IMG/VR virus record: IMGVR_UViG_3300036770_004143
Coordinates: 1-64,000 of that record
DNA length: 64,000 nt
DNA from: a virus
Reading direction: 5' to 3' (one strand)
Below are positions 27,069-37,480 of the stretch, piece after piece (positions within the stretch are counted from its first letter, which is position 1; the number at the start of each line of letters is the position of its first letter). Both the position numbers and the translations under genes were made by a program. Below the pieces are notes generated by a model, which had not been told where the DNA came from, did not search any database, and saw nothing but the letters and a program-made list of their open reading frames with translations.

Positions 27069-27956
27069 TTAAAATTCTTCAATAATAATTGGAAGGTTTT
27101 CTGATTTAAATTTCCAAAACTCTGCCATAAATTGTGCTCTAAACTTATATTTTGGGTCTGTATGATACCCAGATTCATAAACACATTTACATATGCTTTC
27201 ATATAACTGTTTCTTTGGTAATTTATAATTTGCTTTCTTACATTCATAATATCTTCCAGAATTTAATACTTTTGCCCAAGCCTCTATTCCTTCCTTAGTA
27301 GTTTTTGCACTCATAAACTTTGCTTTCATAGTTACATTTTTTCCTCTAATCACTTCATAGGTTCTATATGTGACAGAACCATACCCCTTAAATGCCTTCA
27401 TTCCCCCCGCATTTGCGTGCAGTCGCCATAAGTTGGTCTCAATGCCATTAGTGGTTGCCTCAATGATAAAGAATGAATAGAGCATAGATATGGGGAATTC
27501 AGTCAATAGATGTAAATTCATTAACATACTCTCATAATGAAATGCCATCCACATTCTTCTCATCTGAACTAATGTTGCATTTTCCAAATTTCTAAAACCA
27601 TTAGTTTTTAGATGTTTTCTTAAAGCAGTCTTGTCCATATTCCGGATGTCATAGACATATGACCTTTTCCCATAAGAATCCTCATTAATTATTGTAACAC
27701 CTTCAAGTGCATCATTCTCTGGCACAATTTTTTCTGCCGTATCAACTTTCACTTTAATAGGCTCAATAACCTTTTCAATAAAAACGGTTTCAATTTTTGT
27801 TTGTGCTGGTTCAATATTTGGAATGATTGATTGGGTTGTGTATCTAAATTTGTTTGGAGAATTAACTAACCCCAAGAAAAATGAAAAAAGTAAACCAAAT
27901 ACAATATAGATTGGTAGATTATTTCTTTCTTTTGTTTTTTTAATATTTGTTTTCAT
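27069..27956 (-). CDS. Membrane-anchored glucosaminidase (peptidoglycan hydrolase)
   Basis: A 295-aa protein with a basic N-terminus and one membrane segment (IYIVFGLLFSFFLGLV, residues about 16-31), then a Pro/Val/Ile-rich stalk to about residue 90. The C-terminal half matches glucosaminidase-type hydrolases: FPISMLYSFFIIEATTNGIE (catalytic Glu), NLWRLHANAGGMKAFKG, then FMSAKTTKEGIEAWAKVLNS and GRYYECKK. The segment could be a signal-anchor that holds the enzyme at the inner membrane with the active domain in the periplasm, so a lysis role is likely; a tail role cannot be excluded from its location among tail genes. Confidence 0.7.
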   Translation of the reverse strand: MKTNIKKTKERNNLPIYIVFGLLFSFFLGLVNSPNKFRYTTQSIIPNIEPAQTKIETVFIEKVIEPIKVKVDTAEKIVPENDALEGVTIINEDSYGKRSYVYDIRNMDKTALRKHLKTNGFRNLENATLVQMRRMWMAFHYESMLMNLHLLTEFPISMLYSFFIIEATTNGIETNLWRLHANAGGMKAFKGYGSVTYRTYEVIRGKNVTMKAKFMSAKTTKEGIEAWAKVLNSGRYYECKKANYKLPKKQLYESICKCVYESGYHTDPKYKFRAQFMAEFWKFKSENLPIIIEEF

Positions 27957-28020
27957 CTGTTGATTTTTATATATTAAAAAAATAAAAATATGTAAACAAT
28001 AAGTAAATGAATGTATAATA

Positions 28021-28058
28021 AAAAACCCCCAAATCTAATTAAAGAAATGGGGGTTTTT
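28021..28058 (-). terminator. Terminator after the tail sheath gene
   Basis: An 11-bp stem AAAAACCCCCA (28021-28031) / TGGGGGTTTTT (28048-28058) with a 16-nt loop, starting 15 nt after the sheath stop. The A/T tracts make it work in both directions. Confidence 0.75.
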
Positions 28059-28073
28059 ATTAAAACTTATTCA

Positions 28074-31000
28074 TTATATATCTTCAAATGAAGCACCAGT
28101 AGGTGTTATCACAAATTCAAGACTTATGAATTCTAATGACCTTGTAGGTTTAATATAAATTTTACCACTCATTGTATTCCTATCAATATCCTCTGGGTCA
28201 TTTGAAACTGTAACACGGAAATCGGTAAGACCCCTATCCCTTCTAATACCATCTAGGATTGGATTTACTGTATCCAAAAACTGTTGGCGGACTATCTGGT
28301 CATTTTGTTCAAAAAGTAGCCTCACAGCAACCGCAGAGATTAATTTACGTGCTTGTAGTAATAACCTACGAACATTAATTCTATTTAATGCTGATTCTCT
28401 AACTTGCAAGGTTTTATTTCCCCAAATTACAGTATTCACATCAGAGAATGTTGCAATTGGATTTATTCTTCCTTGATATAAAGTATCTCTATCATCTTGA
28501 GTTAATTTTAATCTTGCTTTAACTGAATTAACTAAACCCCTATTATAACCTGCTGATGCAAACCAAGGGAAAGCCACATTGTCAGTTAATGCCAAGTTTC
28601 TACAAACTTCTGCTGTTGGTGGAATATATACTTGTGTATTATTCACTTGGTCTCTAACCAAAATCCAAGGATAATAAGTTGCTGTATAATTTGAATCAAT
28701 GTTTGTTTCCTCCAATGATACAATGGATTCTTGGGGGTAAATAACATCATTCACATTTGTTGTTAAAAGATTTGCATCAGGTGTTGTAACAATATAAATG
28801 GAGTCTGCTCTATCTGATTCAACCATATCAATCGCATTTTCAACCAAGTTGCTATTATTTACATAATCTATGCCTGGGGTAACAAACACATTTATGTTTG
28901 TTGATTCTGGATTTTGGAATGTTAAAATTCCTTTATAATATGCATAATAATCTGTTGTTGCAAAATCAATAGTACCATCACCTTCTGTTATCTCCTTAAA
29001 CGTTCCTTGACCAGTTGCAGCAGCATATTTGCCAGGAATAGATAATGCTCCCCTCATATAGTCTGTTCCACCAATTTGATAAGAATCCCCATTTGTTCTT
29101 TTTTCAGAATAAACATCCCAACCATCAAATCCACCTTCAAACATCAATGTGAACTTTCTTGAATATAGGTAATAGTATGGGCTTGTATTGTCCTCTGGTT
29201 CAACATTAAAACTTCCTGTACCAACCTCAAAAGCCGTTTGACCACTTGTTGTGTAAGCATTTGCAATGGTAACAACTGTTGCACCTGAATCCATATGGAA
29301 ACCTTTTGTAACCACATTCCATTCTGATCCATCTGCAATAATGCTATTTGGATTTTGTTTTCCCTTATAATTTAATAATGAATTATCATATCCATAACTT
29401 GTTGAGAAACCAAGATATGTCCTTTTAACATTGTCAGCAGGAACAGCATTTGATGATGCAAACGGTTCATTATATACCACCTCATTATTGAAATAATATT
29501 TTGTCTTATATAAAACAGTAGGTGATAATTTTGTTCCATACTTTCTGTGGGGATAACCCATAAAACCACATGGGATTGCATCAGATGGGAATTCATCTCC
29601 CATTTCAAGCATAATATATTTTGAAATTAGATTATATTTACCATCACTTGTTCCAATCTTCTTACCAATGAAAGAATTTTGTGTTTCATCCAATGTGCAA
29701 TTTGTGTATTTTTCTAATACAACTGGTGCAGTATCTGAGTCATAAAAACTTCTAACCAATACATCAAATGTTCTATTTTTGAATGACATATTAATGATTG
29801 AAATCTTCACTTCTGTATTTGCATTATTTCCATCAGAAATTGAAATAAATTTGAATAAATTATAAACCTTATTTCCTCTCAATTCAGAAACCACAAATGG
29901 TGTCTTTGGTGATTGATATTTTTCAAGATACCATCCAATTGAGGTTGAAGGGTTTGTTGTTGTTCTTGCTGATGGTAGATAGGTTAAATTGGTTTTCAAT
30001 CCTCTAATATACCCAAGTTTATATGCTTGGTTCAATAAGGTTGGATAATGCTCTTCAACAAAAATTGGAACATCATTTCTATCTTTTCCAAAATTATCTG
30101 TTCCCAACACATTTGTTAAGTAATTTGAATTTGTTGGTCTTAATGAAACATTAAATGTAAAGTTTGAATTGCCTGTTGTATTCCCACTTAAAACAAAGTT
30201 TCCAAATGGATCACCACTCATTGTTGTGCTATTTGCTCCATCAATTGTTAAAGTATTACCTGTTAAGGAATAAATTTGACCATGATTGGTGGATGAATAA
30301 CTTGTGATACCTCTTGACCTAATGGTTGCAACAACCATATCACTATAACCTGTATAGGCTGTTCCAGAGAATACATAAGTGTTTCCTGTAACTGTTCCTG
30401 TAAATGACCCAGCAACTTGATTCCAAGCAGATGTGTTATAATAGAATGAAAATCCATTATAAATATTAGTGTCTGGTTCATTTGTGAATGTTGCATAATT
30501 CCAAACATCATTTTCATCAACTGGTGTTCCATTTGAATTTAATGCAACTGGCGTTCCAAAGTAGTTATAACTTGTTAATCCTGATTGTGTTGAACCTGTG
30601 ATTGTGTTATATGCTGATACTGGGATTGAACCATAAGTTGATGTCTGACCTGTTAAGGTGTTTGAACTTGCCACATTATTTGCAAATGCTTTTAAATCAT
30701 CATAGAAAGTTGATACTACGCCTGTGCTATTTGTATAAGTGTCAGATGAGAATGTTGCAAGAGTCATTCCATTTGGATAGCTTCCTGAAATACTAAATGT
30801 CCCAGTTGTACCTGTTGTTCCTGTAAATGAAATGGAAAATGTTGAACTACTACCACTTAAACCAATAGTTGAATTATTTACATTTGCAATGGTTGTTATT
30901 GACCATGATGGACCAGCATCATAACCAGATAATCCAAGAACTCTTGTAACATACATTTGATTTGATTGCTGTAAATATGATTTTGCAATATATGCAGATT

Positions 31001-31223
31001 CATATTTTGGTATTTGTGTGTTAATATACTTTTCAGGTGATGTGCCACCAAAAAAAGTTTGAAATTCATCATAACTTGTGATAAAGATAGGCTCAAATGC
31101 GGGGCCTTTGATTGTCTCACCAACCATTCCTAATGTAGTAACACCAATACTCTGTGAAACAAAACTTAAATCTGTTTCAGAGGTATATACACCAGGAGAT
31201 ACGAATACTTTTTGATTTGCCAT
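28074..31223 (-). CDS. Tail sheath protein, gp18-like
   Basis: A 1049-aa contractile sheath protein; T4 gp18 has 659 aa. The N-terminus (VFVSPGVYTSETDLSFVSQS, then TTLGMVGETIKGPAFEPIFI) and the C-terminal half (the segment with QESIVSLEE, the ARKLISAVAVRLLFEQNDQI region and GLTDFRVTVSNDPEDIDRNT) carry the family pattern. Residues about 105-370 are Ser/Thr/Gly-rich and look like added surface domains. The sheath contracts to drive the tube through the outer membrane. It is preceded by the candidate late motif (31243-31252) and followed by a strong terminator. Confidence 0.9.
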   Translation of the reverse strand: MANQKVFVSPGVYTSETDLSFVSQSIGVTTLGMVGETIKGPAFEPIFITSYDEFQTFFGGTSPEKYINTQIPKYESAYIAKSYLQQSNQMYVTRVLGLSGYDAGPSWSITTIANVNNSTIGLSGSSSTFSISFTGTTGTTGTFSISGSYPNGMTLATFSSDTYTNSTGVVSTFYDDLKAFANNVASSNTLTGQTSTYGSIPVSAYNTITGSTQSGLTSYNYFGTPVALNSNGTPVDENDVWNYATFTNEPDTNIYNGFSFYYNTSAWNQVAGSFTGTVTGNTYVFSGTAYTGYSDMVVATIRSRGITSYSSTNHGQIYSLTGNTLTIDGANSTTMSGDPFGNFVLSGNTTGNSNFTFNVSLRPTNSNYLTNVLGTDNFGKDRNDVPIFVEEHYPTLLNQAYKLGYIRGLKTNLTYLPSARTTTNPSTSIGWYLEKYQSPKTPFVVSELRGNKVYNLFKFISISDGNNANTEVKISIINMSFKNRTFDVLVRSFYDSDTAPVVLEKYTNCTLDETQNSFIGKKIGTSDGKYNLISKYIMLEMGDEFPSDAIPCGFMGYPHRKYGTKLSPTVLYKTKYYFNNEVVYNEPFASSNAVPADNVKRTYLGFSTSYGYDNSLLNYKGKQNPNSIIADGSEWNVVTKGFHMDSGATVVTIANAYTTSGQTAFEVGTGSFNVEPEDNTSPYYYLYSRKFTLMFEGGFDGWDVYSEKRTNGDSYQIGGTDYMRGALSIPGKYAAATGQGTFKEITEGDGTIDFATTDYYAYYKGILTFQNPESTNINVFVTPGIDYVNNSNLVENAIDMVESDRADSIYIVTTPDANLLTTNVNDVIYPQESIVSLEETNIDSNYTATYYPWILVRDQVNNTQVYIPPTAEVCRNLALTDNVAFPWFASAGYNRGLVNSVKARLKLTQDDRDTLYQGRINPIATFSDVNTVIWGNKTLQVRESALNRINVRRLLLQARKLISAVAVRLLFEQNDQIVRQQFLDTVNPILDGIRRDRGLTDFRVTVSNDPEDIDRNTMSGKIYIKPTRSLEFISLEFVITPTGASFEDI

Positions 31224-31242
31224 TATTATTTTTTATTTATTC

Positions 31243-31252
31243 ATATAAATAT
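31243..31252 (-). promoter_or_regulatory. Candidate phage late promoter motif (sheath)
   Basis: ATATTTATAT on the minus strand, 19 nt before the sheath start codon. Confidence 0.5.
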
Positions 31253-31274
31253 CTAAAAAATAATCAAAAAACTA

Positions 31275-31838
31275 TCACTCCTTTATTAATCTAATGGGGA
31301 AACCATCTTTTTTCCACATGCCGCCTTTCCCAAATTCATATCCAGAAAACAAAAACACATATTTGCACAAATTTTCATCAATGGATTCTTGTGTGAAATA
31401 TGGTGATAATAAATCTGTTGCAAAGTTTCCATCCATATGCCTAAACCCTGTTGGCTTTGCATTAAAACCAAATTCATCCGTTCCGCCAACATTAATGGTT
31501 GTTTCAATCCCTTCCATATTCTGCGTGATTGCTGTCCATCCATTAATTGATTTTAATTTATGCCCTGCAACATCATTACCATTGGCAAAATTAATTAATA
31601 CATTCCAATCATTATCATTTGGAACTCTCCACCCAGTAGGGGCAATATTTCTATTATCTGTAATAACCCAATAATTATAAAGATAATCATTGTTTTCATT
31701 GATGCAGTATGCCGGGGATGTTAATTCATTCCATTCACTAATATTTGGTACAAATGGAATATCATCACCATTTTTAAATTTTGTTATTGTTGCATTTTCT
31801 GTGGACCAAATTTGAGTTCCAATTTGAATTTCATTCAT
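31275..31838 (-). CDS. Tail-tip/adhesin protein with Fibrobacter-Bacteroidetes major paralogous domain
   Basis: About 187 aa from the ATG at 31838 (MNEIQIGTQIW); an ATG at 31862 would overlap the upstream gene by 19 bp. The whole protein matches the FISUMP domain: IGTQIWSTENATITKFKNGD, then YNYWVITDNRNIAPTGWRVP and NDNDWNVLINF, and a C-terminal GMWKKDGFPIRLI. The domain is abundant in surface proteins of Bacteroidetes and Fibrobacteres. In a phage it is likely a receptor-binding tip. The gene lies among fibre genes, upstream of the sheath gene. Confidence 0.75.
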   Translation of the reverse strand: MNEIQIGTQIWSTENATITKFKNGDDIPFVPNISEWNELTSPAYCINENNDYLYNYWVITDNRNIAPTGWRVPNDNDWNVLINFANGNDVAGHKLKSINGWTAITQNMEGIETTINVGGTDEFGFNAKPTGFRHMDGNFATDLLSPYFTQESIDENLCKYVFLFSGYEFGKGGMWKKDGFPIRLIKE

Positions 31839-31843
31839 ATAAA

Positions 31844-32230
31844 TTAAATTATTAATTCCCAATTTAATGCTTCTTCATTCCAATAATAATTATTTCCATC
31901 AGTTGGATAAGGTATTGGTGGATCCCACAAGCAACTAAACTCATCTAATATCCAGCTTGGATATGGTTTTGGTGGAATGAACGCGTCCCTTTGTTCATCA
32001 TAGGTGTATCCAATTCCTGCATAGTTTTTTCTAAATGCTTTGGTTTGGTCTTCTGATGGTGTATTATTATCAGACCTATAATGAACACCACCTCTTGTAT
32101 TGTATGACGTTCTTCTATATTTATCACCTGTTTGTTGGCTAATTTCAAGTTCTCTATCATCATCTTCATCCCTTGAGACAGTAACAAAGACTACAATATT
32201 TTCACTATTTAATAAAGCAAAATGTCCCAT
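31844..32230 (-). CDS. Putative virion structural protein (conserved in marine-type phages)
   Basis: A 128-aa protein. The C-terminal half, with RDAFIPPKPYPSWILDEFSC and WDPPIPYPTDGNNYYWNEEA, belongs to a pattern I recognise from small conserved proteins of T4-like environmental phages, whose role is not established. It lacks a signal peptide and lies within the fibre operon, so it is probably a fibre-associated or tail structural protein. Confidence 0.55.
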   Translation of the reverse strand: MGHFALLNSENIVVFVTVSRDEDDDRELEISQQTGDKYRRTSYNTRGGVHYRSDNNTPSEDQTKAFRKNYAGIGYTYDEQRDAFIPPKPYPSWILDEFSCLWDPPIPYPTDGNNYYWNEEALNWELII

Positions 32231-32266
32231 GATTATGTATTTTTTTATAAAAAATTAATACTATTT

Positions 32267-32506
32267 TTAGTTGGTTTTTAGGTTGGGTTCAACAACTTCA
32301 AATGTTTCAGGTGTGCCAAGTATTTGACTTTCGTCGCAAAAGGTAATATACCAAAAGGGAGGTACATTTAAAGACGCAAATTGCACGTCAACTGCTTGTA
32401 ATGTTGTTCCACCTGGCTTTGGTAAGCCTTCGTTTATTCGGCAAATGTCCTGTGCGTGCAAAACATTAGCCTCATTGGTGTATTTATATCCGTTAATAAA
32501 TGCCAT
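32267..32506 (-). CDS. Small protein in the fibre operon
   Basis: A 79-aa protein that I do not recognise. It overlaps the end of the big fibre gene by 14 bp and lies 36 bp before the next gene, on the same strand. The composition is ordinary ([20 protein letters not shown]). The coupling supports it being translated. Confidence 0.5.
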   Translation of the reverse strand: MAFINGYKYTNEANVLHAQDICRINEGLPKPGGTTLQAVDVQFASLNVPPFWYITFCDESQILGTPETFEVVEPNLKTN

Positions 32507-35500
32507 AATAAGTATTTACGTTGCTTTGAATATTTGTTCTATTTAAGGATTGGTCTATTGACCAAAAAATACTTTCTTGTAAATTTCCATCCATGCCACC
32601 ACCGCCATCACCATAACTACCTAATTGAAAGTTCTGTGAAGCATTTCCTGTTGAAGGTGTTCCAGTTGATGTATTTCCTTGATTTACAGAACCATTATTA
32701 AAATATACTTTTGCCCTATTTGCAACAGTAGCGTTACTTGCATCTAATTCAATAGACAATAGTGTTTGAGTATTTGTAGTTATTGTTTGTGATGTTTGAA
32801 AAGATATAGGCGAAGTAGATGGTAAGCCAGAGGAATTAGTCATAAAAACATTAATAGTATTGTTAGCTAATTTATAAACAGATAAACCTGTCTGAGCTGA
32901 TGTTCCGCCATTATTACCAAACAATGGTTTTTGTCCAGAATTGTTGTACTTTAAAACATTTAAAACAAATGATTTTGTACCATTATGTAAAAAATTAAAT
33001 GAAGCCGTAGATGTTGGGACTGTTAAAATATCATTAGTAGAATCAAAACTTAAAGCAGGTTTATTATTAATCATGATAATTGTACCACTACTTACTATTT
33101 GCGGCTGATTTGCAGCAGTTGTTTGCATTGCATTCCTTGCATTCCCACTTTGGTCATACCACGTTGTCACAAATACATTTTGATTACTACCACCTGTATT
33201 CCAAAAAGTACTAAATGTAACTTGTTGTCCAAGGCTAAGCCCACTTGTTCCAACAGCAGTAACTATAACTGTACTGCTTGCACTTATTGTATTATTCACA
33301 TCAAAAAATACATCACCTTCTGCACCACTTGTACTTGCTCTTACCTTTATTGCACTTCCATTGTATGTTACTCTTAATTTGCGCAAAGAATATGCTACAG
33401 CTGCACTTGGATATGAATCAAGTAATAATGGAGTGTAATCCAATAATGTTACAGTCTCACCTGTTGTTGTTGTTGTTGTTACATTATATGTATTAAAATT
33501 TGCTGCTGAACCTGATAAACTTGTTGGTATAAATGGTCCACTTGCTGTTTGCCCATTGACAGTACAACCTGATGAGAATTGCGCAACATAGGTGTTTGGT
33601 ATTTTAATTACAACAACACCTGACCCACCATTACCACCTACATTTTGGACACCACCACCAGCACTTGTATATGAACCACCACCACCACCACCACCAGTAA
33701 AGTTAGTGCCTGGCAATCCAGCAGCAACCGTATTACCAGAACCATCACCACCACCACCTATTCCTCCTGTTCCTCCAGCACCAACGTATCCACCACCACC
33801 ACCGCCACCACCTCGTGGTGTTAATATTCCAGTAATAGAATTATATAATCCAGCTCCACCATTACCACCGACATTTTGTGTACCAGTTCCACCTGCAGCA
33901 CTTGCGCCTCCGCCTCCACCTCCACCAAAAGTGGCATCTCCACCACCAGGGAATCCCTCAACAGGAGTATATCCACCAATATTTCCAGCTGCACCAGCAG
34001 AATCAAAACCACCACCTCCACCAGATCCACCTGGGCTTGCTGATTGTTGAAACCTTGAACCACCACCACCACCACCTGATGAATTTATGATAAAACTAGA
34101 AGTTGAACCACTAGTACCTCTTAAACTTGATGATGTTGCACCATTACCACCACCACCAACAATTATGGAATATGGTGTTCCTTTTGATAATGTTTGCAAT
34201 GTTAATGATCTGTGGCCTCCAGCTCCGCCACCACCTCCATGACCACTACCACCGCCACCACCACCAGCAACTACAAGGTAATCAACAGATACTGTTGTTG
34301 GAATTGGTGAGGTTGTTGGTGTAACTGTATTTGTTGGTGTTATGGTGTTAGTTGGTGTTATAGTTTGAGTTGGAGTTTCTGTTGGTGTGATTGTGTTGGT
34401 AGGCGTAACTGTATTTGTTGGTGTTATGGTGTTAGTTGGAGTTTCTGTTGGTGTGATTGTGTTGGTAGGCGTAACTGTATTTGTTGGTGTTATGGTGTTA
34501 GTTGGAGTTTCTGTTGGTGTGATTGTGTTGGTAGGCGTAACTGTATTTGTTGGTGTTATGGTGTTAGTTGGAGTTTCTGTTGGTGTGATTGTGTTGGTAG
34601 GTGTAACTGTATTTGTTGGTGTTTCTGTTGGTGTGATTGTGTTGGTAGGCGTAACTGTATTTGTTGGTGTTATGGTGTTAGTTGGAGTTTCTGTTGGTGT
34701 GATTGTGTTGGTAGGCGTAACTGTATTTGTTGGAGTTTCTGTTGGTGTAACTGTATTTGTTGGTGTTATGGTGTTAGTTGGTGTTATGGTGTTAGTAGGT
34801 GTTATGGTGTTAGTTGGAGTTTCTGTTGGTGTGATTGTGTTGGTAGGAGTGATTGTGTTGGTAGGCGTAATAGTTTGGGTTGGAGTTTCTGTTGGTGTGA
34901 TTGTGTTAGTTGGTGTAACTGTATTGGTTGGAGTTTCTGTTGGTGTGATTGTGTTGGTAGGCGTAACTGTATTTGTTGGTGTTATGGTGTTAGTAGGTGT
35001 TATGGTGTTAGTTGGAGTTTCTGTTGGTGTGATTGTGTTGGTAGGAGTGATTGTGTTGGTAGGCGTAATAGTTTGGGTTGGAGTTTCTGTTGGTGTGATT
35101 GTGTTAGTTGGTGTAACTGTATTGGTTGGTGTTTCTGTTGGTGTTATGGTGTTAGTTGGAGTTTCTGTTGGTGTGATTGTGTTGGTAGGCGTAACTGTAT
35201 TTGTTGGTGTTATGGTGTTAGTTGGTGTTATAGTTTGAGTTGGAGTTTCTGTTGGTGTGATTGTGTTGGTAGGCGTAACTGTATTTGTTGGTGTTATGGT
35301 GTTAGTTGGTGTTATAGTTTGAGTTGGAGTTTCTGTTGATGTAACTGTATTGGTAGGTGTAACTGTATTAGTTGGTGTTATAGTTTGAGTTGCATCCGGA
35401 GATGCTCCTGGTGTTTTTGTGGTTGAAGGTGTAATTGTATTTGTTGGAGTTATGGTGTTAGTTGGTGTTATAGTTTGAGTTGGAGTTTCTGTTGGTGTGA

Positions 35501-36485
35501 TTGTATTAGTAGGCGTAACTGTATTTGTTGGAGTTTCTGTTGGTGTGATTGTATTAGTAGGCGTAACTGTATTTGTTGGAGTTTCTGTTGGTGTGATTGT
35601 GTTAGTTGGTGTTTCTGTTGGCTTAAATGTATTGGTAGGTGTTACCGTATTTGTTGGAGTTTCTGTTGGTGTAAATGTATTGGTAGGTGTTACCGTATTT
35701 GTTGTAGTTTCTGTTGGTGTGATTGTGTTGGTAGGCGTAACTGTATTAGTTGGTGTTATAGTTTGAGTTGCATCCGGAGAAGCTCCTGGTGTTTTTGTGG
35801 TTGAAGGTGTAATTGTATTTGTTGGAGTTTCTGTTGGTGTGATTGTGTTGGTAGGTGTCATAGTTTGAGTTGCATCTGGAGACGCTCCTGGTGTTTTTGT
35901 AGTTGAAGGTGTAATTGTATTAGTTGGTGTGATTGTGTTTGTAGGAGTTATAGTAGGTGTTGCTGTTACATCTAAACCACTTGTAATACTAGGTGTTGGT
36001 GTATTAGTAATACTTGGTGTAATTGTTTGAGTTGGTGTTATAGTTTGAGTTGGCGTTTCTGTGCTTGTTGGCGTTATAGTGTTTGAAGGTGTAATAGTTA
36101 CTGTTATTGTTGGAGTTATAGTTTGAGTTGGTGTAACTGTGTTTGTTGGTGTATTTGTAGTAGTAATTGATGGTGTTATAGTATTTGAAGGTGTTATTGA
36201 TGGGGTTACAGTTATTGTTGGAGTAATTGAAGGTGTAACTGTATTTGTTGGCGTATTTGTTGGAGTTGCATCAACTACTTCTGGAACAATTATTTCATAA
36301 TTTGTAAGATATTTTGGAACATATAATGTATATAAACCACTTAATTTACCTGTTTCGGGTCTTGAATAAACATCAAAAGGAATAACATTTTCACCAATAT
36401 TATAAGTGATATTGTTTTGCAATAACGTTACAAAAACAATCTCACCATTTAAATTTACACTTGTTATCCTTAATGCTGATGCCAT
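32493..36485 (-). CDS. Long tail fibre/adhesin with Thr-Pro repeats and Gly-rich domain
   Basis: A 1330-aa protein in four parts. Residues 1-72 form a beta-rich N-terminal domain, probably for attachment. Residues 73 to about 730 are low-complexity repeats of [18 protein letters not shown] and variants, likely an extended, rigid stalk. Residues about 735-985 are a Gly-rich domain ([16 protein letters not shown] at its start and [14 protein letters not shown] at its end), a class found in phage adhesins. Residues about 1010-1330 look like a concanavalin-type or arabinofuranosidase-B-like domain ([19 protein letters not shown], then [16 protein letters not shown]). It is presumably a receptor-binding fibre. 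It overlaps the next small gene by 14 bp and starts one base after the gp15-like gene. Confidence 0.75.
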   Translation of the reverse strand: MASALRITSVNLNGEIVFVTLLQNNITYNIGENVIPFDVYSRPETGKLSGLYTLYVPKYLTNYEIIVPEVVDATPTNTPTNTVTPSITPTITVTPSITPSNTITPSITTTNTPTNTVTPTQTITPTITVTITPSNTITPTSTETPTQTITPTQTITPSITNTPTPSITSGLDVTATPTITPTNTITPTNTITPSTTKTPGASPDATQTMTPTNTITPTETPTNTITPSTTKTPGASPDATQTITPTNTVTPTNTITPTETTTNTVTPTNTFTPTETPTNTVTPTNTFKPTETPTNTITPTETPTNTVTPTNTITPTETPTNTVTPTNTITPTETPTQTITPTNTITPTNTITPSTTKTPGASPDATQTITPTNTVTPTNTVTSTETPTQTITPTNTITPTNTVTPTNTITPTETPTQTITPTNTITPTNTVTPTNTITPTETPTNTITPTETPTNTVTPTNTITPTETPTQTITPTNTITPTNTITPTETPTNTITPTNTITPTNTVTPTNTITPTETPTNTVTPTNTITPTETPTQTITPTNTITPTNTITPTETPTNTITPTNTITPTNTITPTNTVTPTETPTNTVTPTNTITPTETPTNTITPTNTVTPTNTITPTETPTNTVTPTNTITPTETPTNTITPTNTVTPTNTITPTETPTNTITPTNTVTPTNTITPTETPTNTITPTNTVTPTNTITPTETPTQTITPTNTITPTNTVTPTTSPIPTTVSVDYLVVAGGGGGGSGHGGGGGAGGHRSLTLQTLSKGTPYSIIVGGGGNGATSSSLRGTSGSTSSFIINSSGGGGGGSRFQQSASPGGSGGGGGFDSAGAAGNIGGYTPVEGFPGGGDATFGGGGGGGASAAGGTGTQNVGGNGGAGLYNSITGILTPRGGGGGGGGYVGAGGTGGIGGGGDGSGNTVAAGLPGTNFTGGGGGGGSYTSAGGGVQNVGGNGGSGVVVIKIPNTYVAQFSSGCTVNGQTASGPFIPTSLSGSAANFNTYNVTTTTTTGETVTLLDYTPLLLDSYPSAAVAYSLRKLRVTYNGSAIKVRASTSGAEGDVFFDVNNTISASSTVIVTAVGTSGLSLGQQVTFSTFWNTGGSNQNVFVTTWYDQSGNARNAMQTTAANQPQIVSSGTIIMINNKPALSFDSTNDILTVPTSTASFNFLHNGTKSFVLNVLKYNNSGQKPLFGNNGGTSAQTGLSVYKLANNTINVFMTNSSGLPSTSPISFQTSQTITTNTQTLLSIELDASNATVANRAKVYFNNGSVNQGNTSTGTPSTGNASQNFQLGSYGDGGGGMDGNLQESIFWSIDQSLNRTNIQSNVNTYYGIY
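34295..36269 (-). repeat. Thr/Pro-coding tandem repeat tract in the fibre gene
   Basis: About 2 kb of degenerate 18-nt units (six codons) with higher-order 48- to 60-nt blocks, all in one reading frame ([12 protein letters not shown] and similar). A [10 protein letters not shown] interruption recurs near 35390, 35770 and 35870. Many blocks are identical over 60 bp or more, so recombination could change the length. Confidence 0.9.
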
Positions 36486-36486
36486 A

Positions 36487-37305
36487 TTAAATTATTTCAT
36501 AAGTCAAATCGTTTATTGGAATTGTTTCAGTTATCTGTACGCTTGGCACTTGGCTTCCTAATTCTGTTTCAAAGACTTGGCTAATTCTATTTATTGCTGG
36601 TTTAACTTCAAATTCTTCTTCATCAATCAAAAACCCCAACATTGTAAAATCATAAGATTGAATATAAAATTTTCTACTATCTGTATTGATTTGAGATTCA
36701 TCTTGAATATTGGTCAATATTATTGGTATATAATGCCCATTTATGGTTGCATATGATTGTCTGGATGAGAACTTTTGCAATACTTTTGTGTTGAATTTAT
36801 TCAAATCTCTAATCCTATTTGTTATTATCTTAACACTAAAATTTATATCAATTGGGACTGGCTGTGGAATTGAATAAATATCCATTCCATTTCTTTGTCC
36901 ATCCCATGTTGGAACGCTTGCAAAATAAAATGGTTTTCTATTTGGTATGGTATAAAGTGTTGCTGGGTTTGATCCGTATTTTGTATCATTCATTCGCACC
37001 AATGTAACAAATGGTGGAAGAGGATTATTATCTTCATCAATAAATGTCCATGTTTCTGTATATTGCGACCAATTCTGTGTGCTAACTATTCTATCTAATG
37101 TTTGTATTATTTTTCCTTGTGAAGTTATTTGCAAATCATTTTTAACAAAATCAAGCATTCCCCTATCCAAATCATCGTGTAATAATGATTTGGGTAAATA
37201 AGTTCCATTTTTGGTTATATTGTCCAATAATTCCTCTCTTCTTTCAAGGAGGGTTTTATCATAAGTTATATCCAAATCTGTTTTTATCTTTTTGGGTAAT
37301 GGCAT
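36487..37305 (-). CDS. gp15-like tail terminator (tail completion protein)
   Basis: A 272-aa protein, exactly the length of T4 gp15. The second half follows the T4 gp15 order of features: [20 protein letters not shown] (T4 has a similar PSPIKMIYELSIFTRY stretch), [26 protein letters not shown], then [20 protein letters not shown]. Gp15 caps the tail tube and sheath and joins the neck. The similarity is by pattern only and needs a profile search. It starts one base after the zinc-ribbon gene stop and runs directly into the fibre gene. Confidence 0.5.
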   Translation of the reverse strand: MPLPKKIKTDLDITYDKTLLERREELLDNITKNGTYLPKSLLHDDLDRGMLDFVKNDLQITSQGKIIQTLDRIVSTQNWSQYTETWTFIDEDNNPLPPFVTLVRMNDTKYGSNPATLYTIPNRKPFYFASVPTWDGQRNGMDIYSIPQPVPIDINFSVKIITNRIRDLNKFNTKVLQKFSSRQSYATINGHYIPIILTNIQDESQINTDSRKFYIQSYDFTMLGFLIDEEEFEVKPAINRISQVFETELGSQVPSVQITETIPINDLTYEII

Positions 37306-37306
37306 A

Positions 37307-37480
37307 TTATTTATTTAAATTACTTTCATTATTATGCCAACATTTGTGGCATATATAAGGGTCATCACCACCTTCTGATAATTTCCAAGACCAACCACAA
37401 TTGTCACAAATAACTTTATTTTTTGTTACAATTTCAATAATTCTATTTAATTGTGCTTCTGTTATATGTAGTTTTCTCAT
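37307..37480 (-). CDS. Small zinc-ribbon protein (57 aa)
   Basis: Starts at ATG 37478-37480, overlapping the upstream gene stop as ATGA, and stops at 37307-37309, one base before the next ATG. This tight coupling supports translation. The product has KVICDNCGWSWKLSEGGDDP and YICHKCWHNN, a CxxC pair set 20 or so residues apart, as in the zinc-ribbon domains common in phage proteins of unknown function. The N-terminus (MRKLHITEAQLNRIIEIV) is an amphipathic helix resembling the short N-terminal segments on other proteins here. Role unknown. Confidence 0.7.
   Translation of the reverse strand: MRKLHITEAQLNRIIEIVTKNKVICDNCGWSWKLSEGGDDPYICHKCWHNNESNLNK

Noticed and set aside
33099-34324. Pro- and His-rich plus-strand frames at 33.1-34.3 kb
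   Set aside because: They are shadows of the Gly-rich domain (GGN codons read as CCN/CAC on the other strand).
34365-35804. Long plus-strand frames rich in Cys/Trp or Val/Gly opposite the fibre gene
   Set aside because: They are complements of the Thr/Pro repeats; a biased repeat opens several frames. No start context or family match.
34295-36269. CRISPR-like array
   Set aside because: The repeats are contiguous, degenerate, in frame with a protein, and have no unique spacers.
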